Part shown: one piece after another, positions 1 through 9,413 of the stretch | Layout: every line of letters begins with the position of its first letter | How positions within the stretch are numbered: the stretch's first letter is position 1 | Source: JBCCTX01 sp964652565 | GTDB taxonomy: Bacteria > Bacteroidota > Bacteroidia > J057 | Direction: 5' to 3' | DNA length: 64,000 bases | NCBI GenBank assembly: GCA_964652565.1 | Contig: CAZZEC010000004.1 | Location: 1-64,000 of the forward strand | The notes under the pieces: generated by a model | The model's input: only the letters and a program-made list of their open reading frames with translations | The model's database searches: none | What the model was told of the DNA's origin: nothing | Position numbers and translations under genes: made by a program

Positions 1-53
1 TCAATTTAAGCTACTGACTAGCAGCTGTTAATGATTTTAGTGCGTTTGCCCTG
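1..53. repeat. partial copy of miniature inverted-repeat element
   Basis: These 53 bases match 9357-9409 at 52 of 53 positions, and both end in GTGCGTTTGCCCTG. The rest of this copy lies off the window. The end is only 8 bases from the start codon of the FAD monooxygenase, so the element probably supplies or interrupts that gene's upstream region. The identity is seen directly; the mobile nature is inferred from the complete copy at 9285-9409. Confidence 0.8.
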
Positions 54-61
54 TAACACAA

Positions 62-1201
62 ATGAGAATAACAATTATTGGTGGAGGAATAGCAGGTTTA
101 ACGACTGCTTTAGCTCTAAATAAACATGGATTGAGTATCGAAATATTTGAAAGGGCACAACAACTCAATGAAGTAGGAGCAGGAATCTGGATACAGCCCA
201 ATGCGCTCAAAGTATTGGATTGGATAGGGTTAGGTGCACTCGTCAGAGAAAGTGGGACACTATTGGACCAGGTTGATATTACCAACTCTCAATTAGTCCC
301 TTTTAAAAAAACTGCACAGGATGCAATCCAAGATGGAAAAGGTAATAACATTGTTGCTATACATAGAGCAACTCTACAAAGAATATTGTTCGAAGCTTTA
401 CCTAAGGATAGCGTTAAATTAGGCTGCGAATTCAATTCATTAGATCAATATGAAAGTCAAGTGAAAGTTTCTGTTGGAGATAGGGTCATTATGACCGATT
501 TGCTTATAGGTGCTGATGGAATAAACTCTAAAGTTAGAAACAGTATCTTCTCAAATACTTCAAAAAGATTTTCAGGTCAAACTTGTTGGCGAGGAATTTC
601 TGATATTAGACTTCCTGATGAATTTCAAAATGCTGGAATTGAAAGTTGGGGTAAAAAGATACGTTTTGGATTTTCGCAAATAATGGAAAATCAAGTCTAC
701 TGGTTTGCAGTAAAGAATGCTTCACAAAATGGAACTGACAATAGTGATACAATTAAATCCGAATTACAAAATTATTACAAAGGCTTTCATCCGTTAGTTT
801 TAAATATCATTAAGCAAACTCAAAAGGATAAAATCAGAAGAAACGACATTTCAGACTTAAAAAGGTTAGATAAGTGGTACAAAGACAGAGTAGTTTTGGT
901 GGGAGATGCAGCACACGCAACAACCCCTAATATGGGACAAGGTGCCGGGCAAGCAATAGAAGATGCATATTATTTGGCTAACATGTTAGCGAAATACAAT
1001 CCGATTGAACACACCTTAGAATTATTTGAATCAGCAAGACGAGAAAAAGTAGATTACGTGGTGAATAACTCATGGAGATTTGGGAAAATGGCTCATAGTG
1101 ATTTTGGACAGTTGGTGATGAAAGCAATTATGAAGTTAACTCCTGATAAAGTAATGAAAAATCAAATGAATAAACTATACGCTATTCAAGAGAGGTTTTA
1201 A
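62..1201 (+). CDS. FAD-dependent monooxygenase (aromatic hydroxylase / TetX-like family)
   Basis: This is a 379-residue flavoprotein of the group A monooxygenases, which hydroxylate aromatic or polyketide-like substrates with NAD(P)H and oxygen. The N-terminal Rossmann motif GGGIAGL lies at residues 7-13. The mid-protein DG motif reads LIGADGINS, and the C-terminal FAD motif reads VVLVGDAAHATTPNMGQGAG. Length is normal and no signal peptide is visible, so it should be cytoplasmic. The start is fixed by MRITIIGGG, the usual beginning of the fold. It stands alone, with a mobile-element end 8 bp upstream. Family membership is firm. The substrate cannot be told, and tetracycline modification is only one possibility for this broad family. 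Confidence 0.9.
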   Translation: MRITIIGGGIAGLTTALALNKHGLSIEIFERAQQLNEVGAGIWIQPNALKVLDWIGLGALVRESGTLLDQVDITNSQLVPFKKTAQDAIQDGKGNNIVAIHRATLQRILFEALPKDSVKLGCEFNSLDQYESQVKVSVGDRVIMTDLLIGADGINSKVRNSIFSNTSKRFSGQTCWRGISDIRLPDEFQNAGIESWGKKIRFGFSQIMENQVYWFAVKNASQNGTDNSDTIKSELQNYYKGFHPLVLNIIKQTQKDKIRRNDISDLKRLDKWYKDRVVLVGDAAHATTPNMGQGAGQAIEDAYYLANMLAKYNPIEHTLELFESARREKVDYVVNNSWRFGKMAHSDFGQLVMKAIMKLTPDKVMKNQMNKLYAIQERF

Positions 1202-1315
1202 CAAAAGGTACTGCCAACAAAACCTATTCGCACACGCATATTACCCAAAAAGCCAAAGAAAAGCTTTGCAGTCCCTTGTATTTTTAAGAGATTTAAGTAT
1301 TTGTAAAAAGTCCAT

Positions 1316-3826
1316 ATGAAAAAAACAAGCAGAAGGGAATTCATAAAGACCACAGCTGCAGGCTCTATTGCACTCTCAACAATTCCAATCACTGGTTGCT
1401 CAACAAGTAAAAATCGGAGTCCGCTCACTCTAAACGAGCACTTATCGTTAAAGGGATTCAAAGACGAACAAGAAGAATCTCCTTCTCTTGTAACCGATGG
1501 AAATGACAACATATGGTTGTATTCTCTAAGAAGAATGAGTTATCCGGAAAACAGTGAAATGATCTCATCGTTTTACTTCGATGGAAAGAGTTGGACTGAA
1601 ACTGACCCTATAACAGCATCGAGCGGTCAATACGAAACGCTTAATGCAGCCTGTGCCACAAATGGTAAACCAATGGTAGCCTGGACAGAAAAAAGAGGTG
1701 ATAATTGGCTGATCAATGCCGTACAAACGAATGAAAACGGCGTCAATAATCCACATACATTCTCTGTGAAGAAAGGAAGATCTATCAATCCTGTACTAAT
1801 TGCTCCGGAGAACAATAGAAACTGGATCGCGTGGGAAAACTTGCATGAAGGTGTATTTTCAATTTACATAAGCAAATGTGAGAAGGGAATATGGTCTGAT
1901 CCGGTCATAATAAATGAAGGGGAAAGCAGCTGTTTTGATCCGGCCATAGCAGAAGCTTACAATGGGGACTTATATATTGTTTATGTCCGAACGGAAGGAT
2001 TTCATCAAAACATTTATATGTCTATTTTAGATGGTCAAACGCTACGAGTTCAAAAAAAAATACCTGTAGCAATCGGAGGTGGACATAAAGATCGTGTCAA
2101 TATCAATTCTAAACCTGCTTTGGCTTTTGATGCGCAGCATAGGTTATGGGTCAGTTACGAGAATAATCGAAACTCCTCTCGCATGGAAGATGGAGATAAT
2201 TATACTGGAGACCGGTGTTGTTCGATTCTATCCTATCAAAATGGTAAAATAGTCGAGATAGAAAATCAAGTTAAATGGCTATTTACAGGACAAAATGATC
2301 ATTGTCCGACCTTTATTAAAGACACTAAAGACAACCTGTATCTGTTTACACATTGTGGAGGAGATTTTACAGATAGAAGTTGGAAATACCGTATTTCATG
2401 GTTAGATCCTCAAAGTGGCTGGCATCAACCTGAAACATTTTTTAATACGAATATCAAGGGCTTGATGGTCCCTCCTTCTATTGCTTTTGATAAAAATGAT
2501 AACTTTTGGTTTTCTACGAATAATGAAGAATCATTTCAAAATAACGAGGTTACTAATTCCGATGACACTACCAGGGCTCGCTTGACCGAACTAAATTTAA
2601 TGCACTATACAGGTCCTGGAATATCAGGGGAATTTAAATCCATGACCTTTGTAGAAACGACAGTTAAAGAATTTATGCCGGATGAAAAAACCATTGGTAC
2701 ACTAAGCGGACACCCTAAACTAGAGCGGAGGACAAAGATCATTGATGGTAAAGAATATACCTTGCTATATGGTAACCTGCATGAGCACTCCAACAGCTCG
2801 AATTGCTGGCCAGCTGGAACAGATGGTTCACTACATGATGATTACAGGTTTGGAATGTTTTCAGAAGGCTATGATTTTTTTGGCATGACTAACCATGCAG
2901 GTAGTACAAGTGAGATACATTGGAGGAAAAACCTCCGGATGGCAGATTTTTATAATGAATCCGAGAAATTTGTAGCAATGCCTGCAGTCGAATGGACGCT
3001 CCAGTCCAATCCAGAACTGGACGACATCCAACATGGTGCTGGTCATTATAATATCATTTTTGCCAGTACAGAAGACGCTCATAAATATATTCGCAATAAA
3101 CATGAAATCTATTGTCCCCGCACTCCAGAGTCAGAAATAGCACCAATGCTCTGGAACATGCTGACAGAAAAAGAAATTCAATGCGTAACTATACCTCATC
3201 ATACAGCTGATGAAACACATCCATTAGATTGGAATGTCACAGATCCCAAGTATGTTACCACAGTAGAAATATTTCAATGCAGAGGAAATAATGAGTATCG
3301 GGGATGTCCCAGAGAATTTAACCTCAGCAGACATAGAACTACAAAGTACGATCGAGCATTTATCGACTATGCATTAAAAGAGAAAAAATATAAAATGGGC
3401 TTTATTGCAAGTGGAGATCATAACAACATGGGGGTTGGTGTAGCAGCCCTGTGGGTAAAAGAAGTCAGCAGAGCAGGAATTTTAGAAGCATTACAAAACA
3501 GGCGTACATTTGCTACCACTGGTGATAAGATGTTCATTGATTTTAAAGTAAATGAAGCTCCCATGGGAACGACAAGCAAGTCAAATAATGTTCCGGAGAT
3601 AGCAATTAGCGTCCTTGGGCAGTACCCATTAGAGAAGGTTGAGATTTTGAGAAATAGTGCAGTGATACATAAGTTTGATATGGATGATACGATATTGGAA
3701 TTTCAACAAACTTTCGTCGACAACAACTACAAAGATGAAAATGGGGTTTTATATTATTATGTTCGTGCAACTCAGAAAAATAAAGCTCTAGCGTGGTCAA
3801 GTCCCATTTGGGTCGAAATGACATGA
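1316..3826 (+). CDS. Tat-exported lipoprotein with propeller-like N-terminal half and PHP/DUF3604-like C-terminal half
   Basis: The 836-residue protein begins with a twin-arginine signal (SRREFIK) and a lipobox ending ITGC, so Cys28 is the likely lipidated residue. Residues of about 40-460 contain repeated blade-like segments with W and D/N motifs (for example NDNIWLYS, DNFWFSTN), as in sialidase or BNR-type propellers. From about residue 485 it resembles PHP phosphoesterase-like proteins: GNLHEHS near 487, FGMTNHAG, and IASGDHNNMG near 700 supply the expected metal-binding His and Asp residues. It probably acts at the outer membrane or in the periplasm on an unknown ester or carbohydrate-linked substrate. 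The domain split is seen; the substrate is not inferable. Confidence 0.8.
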   Translation: MKKTSRREFIKTTAAGSIALSTIPITGCSTSKNRSPLTLNEHLSLKGFKDEQEESPSLVTDGNDNIWLYSLRRMSYPENSEMISSFYFDGKSWTETDPITASSGQYETLNAACATNGKPMVAWTEKRGDNWLINAVQTNENGVNNPHTFSVKKGRSINPVLIAPENNRNWIAWENLHEGVFSIYISKCEKGIWSDPVIINEGESSCFDPAIAEAYNGDLYIVYVRTEGFHQNIYMSILDGQTLRVQKKIPVAIGGGHKDRVNINSKPALAFDAQHRLWVSYENNRNSSRMEDGDNYTGDRCCSILSYQNGKIVEIENQVKWLFTGQNDHCPTFIKDTKDNLYLFTHCGGDFTDRSWKYRISWLDPQSGWHQPETFFNTNIKGLMVPPSIAFDKNDNFWFSTNNEESFQNNEVTNSDDTTRARLTELNLMHYTGPGISGEFKSMTFVETTVKEFMPDEKTIGTLSGHPKLERRTKIIDGKEYTLLYGNLHEHSNSSNCWPAGTDGSLHDDYRFGMFSEGYDFFGMTNHAGSTSEIHWRKNLRMADFYNESEKFVAMPAVEWTLQSNPELDDIQHGAGHYNIIFASTEDAHKYIRNKHEIYCPRTPESEIAPMLWNMLTEKEIQCVTIPHHTADETHPLDWNVTDPKYVTTVEIFQCRGNNEYRGCPREFNLSRHRTTKYDRAFIDYALKEKKYKMGFIASGDHNNMGVGVAALWVKEVSRAGILEALQNRRTFATTGDKMFIDFKVNEAPMGTTSKSNNVPEIAISVLGQYPLEKVEILRNSAVIHKFDMDDTILEFQQTFVDNNYKDENGVLYYYVRATQKNKALAWSSPIWVEMT

Positions 3827-4125
3827 GTAAAGTTGTAGAAGATATTTTGAATGAGCCAGCATATAACATTTGTTGTGTGTATTGCGATTAGGGTATACCC
3901 TATTATAGACACATAAAAGAATTTGCTCTGCGAACTTACATGACTTTTTCGTGAGACATTTTCCCTTCAAATCTCCAGAACCAGTAAGTCACTTCTATTG
4001 CTATTCGGAATCAGGACCAGGTCTTGCCAAACAAAAGAAAAGAATATCTTACACATAAGGCTTGCTGATCCAGCAATGGATTGGTAATTGAGAAATGTTT
4101 CACAGTTTACATTCTTTTAATTTGA
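3827..4125. other. gene-free spacer
   Basis: No credible reading frame was found. The only structure noted is the 14-bp perfect palindrome TAGGGTATACCCTA at 3889-3902, about 60 bp after the PHP-domain gene. It is too short and lacks a T-run, so I do not call it a terminator. Confidence 0.5.
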
Positions 4126-4809
4126 ATGACGATGAAATTAATTACGCTTATTTATACTCTTATCTTCTTCATAATGCTTTTTACAGCCTGTGAGAAAGAA
4201 GAGGCGATATTTGAAGGTAGTGGAACGCTCCAGTTTCAATTTGACTTAAATAGAGGACAGGGAGTTGTCAATAAAACGACTGCAGGCACGCTTACATTTG
4301 ACTCAGGGTTTATCATCATACGTGAGATTGTCTTTGATGGTGATCCGGTTGGAGCTCCTTCAGTAAGCATTACTCATGAACAAATATCCACCATTGATTT
4401 TGCAACAGGTGAGGCTACTCCACCAGTTAATGTGGAAATCCCCGCATCTGAGTACAAGTCAGTAAATCTGGGGATTGAAATTCAGGATGAAAATGATAAT
4501 CCTACTATTGTCATAGAAGGTCAGTATACACGTACGGATGGAACAACCTCTCCTATTCGCTTTGAGATGGTATCCGGAGAAGTATTTGAAGCAGAAGCCG
4601 AAAGTGCTTCTGTCCCTTCAAATATTCCTGCAATTGCAAAGATCACATTTGATCCGATCTCCTGGTTTTCAAGGATCTCATCTCAGAAGCTGGATAATGC
4701 AAAAACGAATAATAATGGTGTGATTGTTATCAGTGAGAACAGAAATGAAGCCATTTTTGACCTTGTAGCCGATGGCTTAGATCGCAGCACAGAAGCAGTT
4801 TTCCAATAA
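4126..4809 (+). CDS. hypothetical lipoprotein
   Basis: The 227-residue product starts with a hydrophobic segment followed by LFTAC, a lipobox with Cys22, so it is probably anchored in the membrane and faces the periplasm or surface. The mature part is beta-rich and acidic, with short strands such as GTLQFQFDLN and a long central stretch around VNVEIPASEYKSVNLGIEI. This is reminiscent of DUF4382-type or other Ig-like lipoproteins, but no signature was recognised. The start may be 4126 or the ATG at 4132. It stands alone, with 299 bp before it and about 800 bp after. Function unknown. Confidence 0.8.
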   Translation: MTMKLITLIYTLIFFIMLFTACEKEEAIFEGSGTLQFQFDLNRGQGVVNKTTAGTLTFDSGFIIIREIVFDGDPVGAPSVSITHEQISTIDFATGEATPPVNVEIPASEYKSVNLGIEIQDENDNPTIVIEGQYTRTDGTTSPIRFEMVSGEVFEAEAESASVPSNIPAIAKITFDPISWFSRISSQKLDNAKTNNNGVIVISENRNEAIFDLVADGLDRSTEAVFQ

Positions 4810-4832
4810 GAGATTTAATACTCAGTCATAAA

Positions 4833-5024
4833 CTAGTTGGTCTCTGCTTGCGCAATAGATTTTTCACAATAGTACATGGAGCTATCATCTTGATTCTGTA
4901 ATAAATAAACTATGGCTAACTGATTGTAGGTAGCATTGGAAGAACCATATATACGTAGCTTATTCAAAATATTTCCCTGGCTTCAGTCTTTCTCTCCCAG
5001 TCCATATGCTGGTTGGTTTATCAT
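4833..5024 (-). pseudogene. decayed TPR-like coding remnant
   Basis: On the minus strand, two frames separated by a stop together read like tetratricopeptide repeats: first INQPAYGLGEKD, then SQGNILNKL, YNQLAIVYLLQNQDD and MYYCEKSIAQAETN before a stop at 4833-4835. Spacing and residue types (A/Y/L/G in helix A, YCEKSIAQAE in helix B) fit TPR repeats. There is no start in frame and at least one internal stop. It is probably the relic of a LuxR- or CHAT-type TPR protein. I rate this as suggestive only. Confidence 0.35.
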
Positions 5025-5606
5025 AAAATATGACTATCTCCTTCCAGGAGAGAAGTGCAAGGCATCATTTGAGACAACCCATAAATAAGGCAGCGGGGAA
5101 ACTTGCTAGTCCTGGGTGAAATATTCTTCGTTGTTGAACGTTACCTAAAGGTGTCATAGTAATGCGCTAAATGTTAATAGTAAGATAATCTATTTACTTT
5201 GTAAAGTTCGCGTATTAATCAGTAATTCGTCGTAAATAGTAATATAATTGATTATTCAATAATTAGATTTTTTGCCATATATTTTTAAATATTTATATGC
5301 TTTGGAAGGAATTGAAAGGTTTGTGTATAAAGGGGAAAATCATTCTCACATCACATTTCAAAAAATTAATCCAGATAATTCATTGGGTTTGATTACTTCA
5401 TAAACACAATTGAGTGGAAAAATTTCTTATGATAAGAAAATCAAGACGATTTGAAAGTTTAACATTATTCATAATTCTCTTGTCTTAGTAAGAAATTTCA
5501 GGGGAAGCTATCGGTCAATATAAACAGTAATTGCTGACATCAAAGTTCTTTATACATAGGGAAAGTATAATTGTTGACCGAATGTCCTAAATGTGATAAA
5601 AAAAAT
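5025..5606. other. AT-rich spacer without a recognisable gene
   Basis: Only short broken frames are present, and the stretch becomes very AT-rich from about 5160. It must contain the promoter of the following glycosyltransferase gene, but I could not place it. Fragments near 5040-5140 on the minus strand may extend the TPR-like relic. Confidence 0.4.
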
Positions 5607-6554
5607 ATGAATCAAACAAATGTTCTCGCTCCAGTTGTGCTTTTTGTCTACAACAGACCGTATCACGCTAGAGAAACGTTAAGTGCACTGGCAAGAAATC
5701 ACCTCGCTTCTGATAGTATATTGTATATTTATTCAGATGGCCCCAGATCAGAAGAAGATGAAGTGCTAGTAGACCTGGTACGAGAAACCATCCACAAAGC
5801 AACCGGATTTAAGAAAATTGTACACATTGAAAGAACAGAAAATTTTGGGCTTTCTAAAAATGTGATACATGGTGTGAGTGATGTTATACTTAAGCATGGA
5901 AATGTGATCGTCATGGAAGATGATTTGAAAACCTCTCCACACTTTCTATCATTCATGAATGAGGCATTAAATTTCTATCAATCCAATAAGCAGGTCTTTT
6001 CTATTACCGGATTTAATAATCCTCCCCATCAAATGTATATTAGAGAGGATTATCCACATGATGTGTGGTTTAGCGACCGTTGTTCTTCTTGGAGTTGGGG
6101 TACCTGGGTGGAAGAGTGGTTAGCCGCCGATTGGAATCCAGCTTCCGATATCTTTGAAGACAAAGATCTTGCGAAGCGTTTCTTAAAAGGTGGAGATGAC
6201 CTTATTGATATTTTTAACGCCAATCAAAAAGGATCTATTAACTCATGGTGGATCAACTGGCAACTCACGCACTGCATACATGATGCCGTTGCAATGTATC
6301 CAGTAGAATCTCATGTGAACAATATCGGATTAGATGGTTCTGGGACTCACAACGAAATGAAAGATGATTTTCAAAGTAACTTGACGTTTGGGAAAGAATA
6401 TAATCAATTCATCAGCGATACAACAGTTGACGATCAGATCATGAATGAGTATAGAAAATTGGTGCAAAAAACTCCGCTTGATAGAGTTAAAAGAGCAGTA
6501 AAAGATGTCATTAGATATGATTGGCTGAAAGCCAAATTGCTACAGAGGGGCTGA
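5607..6554 (+). CDS. glycosyltransferase (GT2/GNT-I-like fold)
   Basis: The product is a 315-residue nucleotide-sugar transferase. It opens with APVVLFVYNRPYHARETL, the first strand-helix unit of this family. The metal-binding DxD-type motif VIVMEDDLKTSP follows near residue 108, then an acceptor-side segment rich in Trp (WSWGTWVEEW). The frame can be opened upstream at a TTG (5571), but the ATG at 5607 directly precedes the conserved core and is preferred. There is no membrane segment, so it is cytoplasmic. It stands alone between decayed spacers rather than in a polysaccharide cluster. Donor and acceptor sugars are unknown. Confidence 0.85.
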   Translation: MNQTNVLAPVVLFVYNRPYHARETLSALARNHLASDSILYIYSDGPRSEEDEVLVDLVRETIHKATGFKKIVHIERTENFGLSKNVIHGVSDVILKHGNVIVMEDDLKTSPHFLSFMNEALNFYQSNKQVFSITGFNNPPHQMYIREDYPHDVWFSDRCSSWSWGTWVEEWLAADWNPASDIFEDKDLAKRFLKGGDDLIDIFNANQKGSINSWWINWQLTHCIHDAVAMYPVESHVNNIGLDGSGTHNEMKDDFQSNLTFGKEYNQFISDTTVDDQIMNEYRKLVQKTPLDRVKRAVKDVIRYDWLKAKLLQRG

Positions 6555-6629
6555 TAGCTTTTCTGAGTGTTGTGCTGCTAAGGCAATGGAATTGCTCATG
6601 TGTTTGCTTGCTGGAAATTATTTCCAAAA

Positions 6630-6672
6630 TGATCACCAGAATATAAGTATCGTATATTACTTCTGGTGATCA
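6630..6672. repeat. 12-bp inverted repeat downstream of the glycosyltransferase
   Basis: TGATCACCAGAA (6630-6641) pairs perfectly with TTCTGGTGATCA (6661-6672). The 19-nt loop is itself partly self-complementary (AATATA/TATATT). It begins 75 bp after the glycosyltransferase stop. No T-run follows, so it may be a factor-assisted terminator or 3' stabilising hairpin, or the edge of a small repeat element. Confidence 0.5.
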
Positions 6673-6729
6673 CACTTAGATAAATCGATTTCCAATTTTA
6701 AGGTTACCTGCAGTGGTTGCATTCATACA

Positions 6730-6896
6730 TCAATCGTCTAATTCCTGGCCGAATTGTAGCATATATCCTTTAATAAAGCCCAACCAGCTTCCTTATCTAA
6801 TCTCTCACATTCGAACCCTAATACTGTAGTATAAAACGATACTGTTTCTCCTAGCGCTTGGGTGTAAATCATGGGAGTTAATTTTGCGAAGGCCAT
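6730..6896 (-). pseudogene. decayed VOC/glyoxalase-family gene fragment
   Basis: Reading leftward from ATG at 6896, the frame gives KLTPMIYTQALGETVSFYTT and continues VLGFECERLDKEAGWALLK. This is the N-terminal half of a glyoxalase/bleomycin-resistance (VOC) domain. It then runs into a stop at 6738. Shifting one base restores YMLQFGQELDD and a stop at 6730-6732, so a frameshift plus deletion has occurred. The normal family length is 120-150 residues and only about 55 remain. No other gene explains this spacer. Confidence 0.6.
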
Positions 6897-7024
6897 ATTT
6901 ATCGGTCTTAAGTAACACTTGAGACATATTTGGTGTTGCTAGTTTGCTCGCACCTCGTACAAATAGTCTATTCTCAAGGATTTTTCAAAATCCTCCTTAT
7001 CTTTGATATCCATAAATACATCCT

Positions 7025-9241
7025 ATGATACCTACAGATCTGGCCAGTGTAGCAGAACAATTAGGGCTTTTACCTTCTGAATACGAACAAATCATTCAGA
7101 TTCTGGGAAGAAAACCCAATTTCACTGAACTAAGTGTATTTTCAGTCATGTGGAGTGAGCACTGCTCTTACAAAAATTCTATTCTCCAATTAAAAACACT
7201 TCCCAAGGAGGGAGAAAGCGTTCTGGCAGGAGCAGGTGAAGAAGGTGCGGGACTCATGGATCTGGGCAATGGTCTGGCAGTAGCCTTTAAAATGGAATCG
7301 CACAATCACCCATCTGCGATAGAACCCTATCAGGGTGCGGCTACAGGCGTAGGCGGTATACATAGAGACATTTTTAGTTTGGGTGCAAGACCTATAGCAG
7401 CACTCAACTCTCTTCGCTTTGGCTCATTGGATCATCCCAAGACACAACACTTATTAAAAGGCGTAGTAAAAGGAATTGGAGATTATGGTAATGCCTTTGG
7501 CGTACCTACTGTCGCGGGGGAGATTTATTTTGATCCTTGTTACCAAACCAATCCTTTAGTCAATGCCATGTCAGTAGGTATTGTAGAAATTGGCAAGACA
7601 GCTACTGCTACTGCCAAAGGGTCAGACAACCCAATATTGATCGTAGGCTCTGCAACAGGTAAAGATGGCATCCATGGAGCAACTTTCGCGTCAGAGGATA
7701 TTTCTGAAGAGTCGGAACAAAAATTGCCTTCTGTTCAGATTGGAGATCCATTTGCTGAGAAATTACTACTGGAAGCTACCCTGGAGGCGATTGCTACAGG
7801 GCATGTCATTGGGGTACAGGATATGGGAGCGGCTGGTATCACCTGTTCAACCAGTGAGATGGCCGCAAAAGGAGAAGTAGGAATGGATATTCACCTCGAT
7901 AGTGTCCCTACGCGAGAAGAAAATATGGAGGCCTTTGAAATCCTTTTGTCAGAATCGCAGGAAAGAATGCTCCTTGTTGTACAGCGAGGGTATGAACAGG
8001 AAATTACTGACATATTCCATAAATGGGATTTGCGTTGTGTGGAAATAGGAAAAGTAACCGATACCCAAGTAGTAAAATATTATATCGACAATCAATTGGT
8101 CTCTGAAGTACCTGCAGAAGCGCTGGTACTTGGAGGAGGGGCTCCGGTTTATACTCGGGAACAAGCTGTCCCAGCATATTTTGAAGCCATACAAGCATTT
8201 GACCCTCTTTCCATTCCTCTTCCAGAAAATCATGAAGACGTCATCAGATTTTTGCTTCAGCTTCCGACCATCGCCTCCAAAAAATGGATTACTGAACAAT
8301 ACGATTCTATGGTAGGTACACACAATGCCTCTACTAATGAACCGTCAGATGCAGCTATCGTAAGAATACATGGCTACAAGGAAGCCTTGGTCGTTACGGC
8401 AGATTGCAATAGTAGATATGTATATGCTGAACCCACAAAGGGTGCAATGCTTGCCGTAGCTGAAGCAGCAAGAAATATTGTTTGCTCAGGGGGGAAGCCA
8501 CTAGGTGTAACCAATTGTCTAAACTTTGGTAATCCTTATAATCCAGAAGTATATTATCAATTTGCCCACGCAATCAAAGGGATGGGAGCAGCATGTAGAT
8601 TGTTTAAAACCCCCATCACAGGTGGAAATGTAAGTTTTTACAATCAATCTGAGACTGGCCCCGTGTACCCTACCCCGACTATCGGTATGGTAGGGCTAAT
8701 AGATGATATTCGTACTGGTACTATGTCAATGAATTTTAAAGCGGAAGGCCATAGCATATATCTTTTGGGAAGAATAACAGATGATATCAATTCATCTGAA
8801 TATGTATATGCTTATCACGGGATTTCACACAGTCCAGCACCTCATGTGTCATTGGAAGAAGAAAAAGGACTTCAGGATATCGTATTGCATTTGATCAGGG
8901 AAAGCCTCATTCAATCTGCTCATGACATCTCTGAAGGAGGGTTAATCGTATGCTTACTGGAATCTGCATTTCCCAATGAATTAGGTCTTTCTATTTCTAC
9001 GGATGCTGATGTCCGACAAGATGCATTCTTGTATGGAGAAGCAGGGGGACGCGTAGTTGTAAGTGTATCCCCTGATAATTTACAAGATTTTGAGCGCTTT
9101 ATGGTTCAACAACAATTTCCCCATAAAAAATTAGGCCTTGTGGTAGGCGATAGATTAATCGTTGATGGAGTTTCCTATAGCTCAATCTCAAATTATAAAG
9201 CGTTGTATGAAAATGCTATTTCTGAAATAATGAATCAATGA
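7025..9241 (+). CDS. purL: phosphoribosylformylglycinamidine synthase subunit PurL
   Basis: This enzyme makes FGAM from FGAR, ATP and ammonia in purine biosynthesis, working with PurQ and PurS in organisms that have the short PurL form. The 738-residue length is that of short PurL. The N-terminal motif MWSEHCSYKNS, the ATP/metal segment MESHNHPSAIEPYQGAATG and GGIHRD are intact. The second half repeats the AIRS-like fold with NCLNFGNP and TGGNVSFYNQ. The start ATG at 7025 precedes the conserved N-terminal helix. It stands alone; the spacer before it carries the VOC relic. After it, a near-palindrome at 9242-9261 (GTGTG..CACAC) may help termination. The assignment is secure. Confidence 0.97.
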   Translation: MIPTDLASVAEQLGLLPSEYEQIIQILGRKPNFTELSVFSVMWSEHCSYKNSILQLKTLPKEGESVLAGAGEEGAGLMDLGNGLAVAFKMESHNHPSAIEPYQGAATGVGGIHRDIFSLGARPIAALNSLRFGSLDHPKTQHLLKGVVKGIGDYGNAFGVPTVAGEIYFDPCYQTNPLVNAMSVGIVEIGKTATATAKGSDNPILIVGSATGKDGIHGATFASEDISEESEQKLPSVQIGDPFAEKLLLEATLEAIATGHVIGVQDMGAAGITCSTSEMAAKGEVGMDIHLDSVPTREENMEAFEILLSESQERMLLVVQRGYEQEITDIFHKWDLRCVEIGKVTDTQVVKYYIDNQLVSEVPAEALVLGGGAPVYTREQAVPAYFEAIQAFDPLSIPLPENHEDVIRFLLQLPTIASKKWITEQYDSMVGTHNASTNEPSDAAIVRIHGYKEALVVTADCNSRYVYAEPTKGAMLAVAEAARNIVCSGGKPLGVTNCLNFGNPYNPEVYYQFAHAIKGMGAACRLFKTPITGGNVSFYNQSETGPVYPTPTIGMVGLIDDIRTGTMSMNFKAEGHSIYLLGRITDDINSSEYVYAYHGISHSPAPHVSLEEEKGLQDIVLHLIRESLIQSAHDISEGGLIVCLLESAFPNELGLSISTDADVRQDAFLYGEAGGRVVVSVSPDNLQDFERFMVQQQFPHKKLGLVVGDRLIVDGVSYSSISNYKALYENAISEIMNQ

Positions 9242-9284
9242 GTGTGCATTTAAATCCACACATATAAATTCATTGTTGGTTAAG

Positions 9285-9409
9285 CAGGGCAAACGCACCA
9301 AATTTTATAAATAATTCATTATTAGTTAATTATGATTAACATATGTATATATTGAATCAACTTAAGCTACTGACTAGCAGCTGTTAATGATTTTAGTGCG
9401 TTTGCCCTG
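9285..9409. mobile_element. MITE-like element, 125 bp, with terminal inverted repeats and near-perfect target duplication
   Basis: The left end is CAGGGCAAACGCACCAAA and the reverse complement of the right end is CAGGGCAAACGCACTAAA, so 17 of 18 terminal bases match. Flanks are TTGGTTAAG (9276-9284) and TTGTTTAAG (9410-9418), matching 8 of 9 as a 9-bp target duplication would. It encodes no protein. The right 53 bases recur at 1-53. Ends starting CAGGG and duplications of 8-10 bp recall ISAs1-type elements, but that parentage is inference. It sits 4 bp past the stop of the aminotransferase gene. Confidence 0.75.
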
Positions 9410-9413
9410 TTGT

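Noticed and set aside
1202..1315. Cassette-like attC remnant after the monooxygenase (ACTGCCAACAAAACC..., GCCAAAG/CTTTGC hairpin)
   Set aside because: The stretch resembles non-coding tails seen after some Bacteroidota genes, but no paired attC core sites (RYYYAAC/GTTRRRY) could be matched, so no integron claim is made.
8004..8323. Several 60-124-codon antisense frames inside purL
   Set aside because: Shadows of the purL coding frame with no domain similarity.
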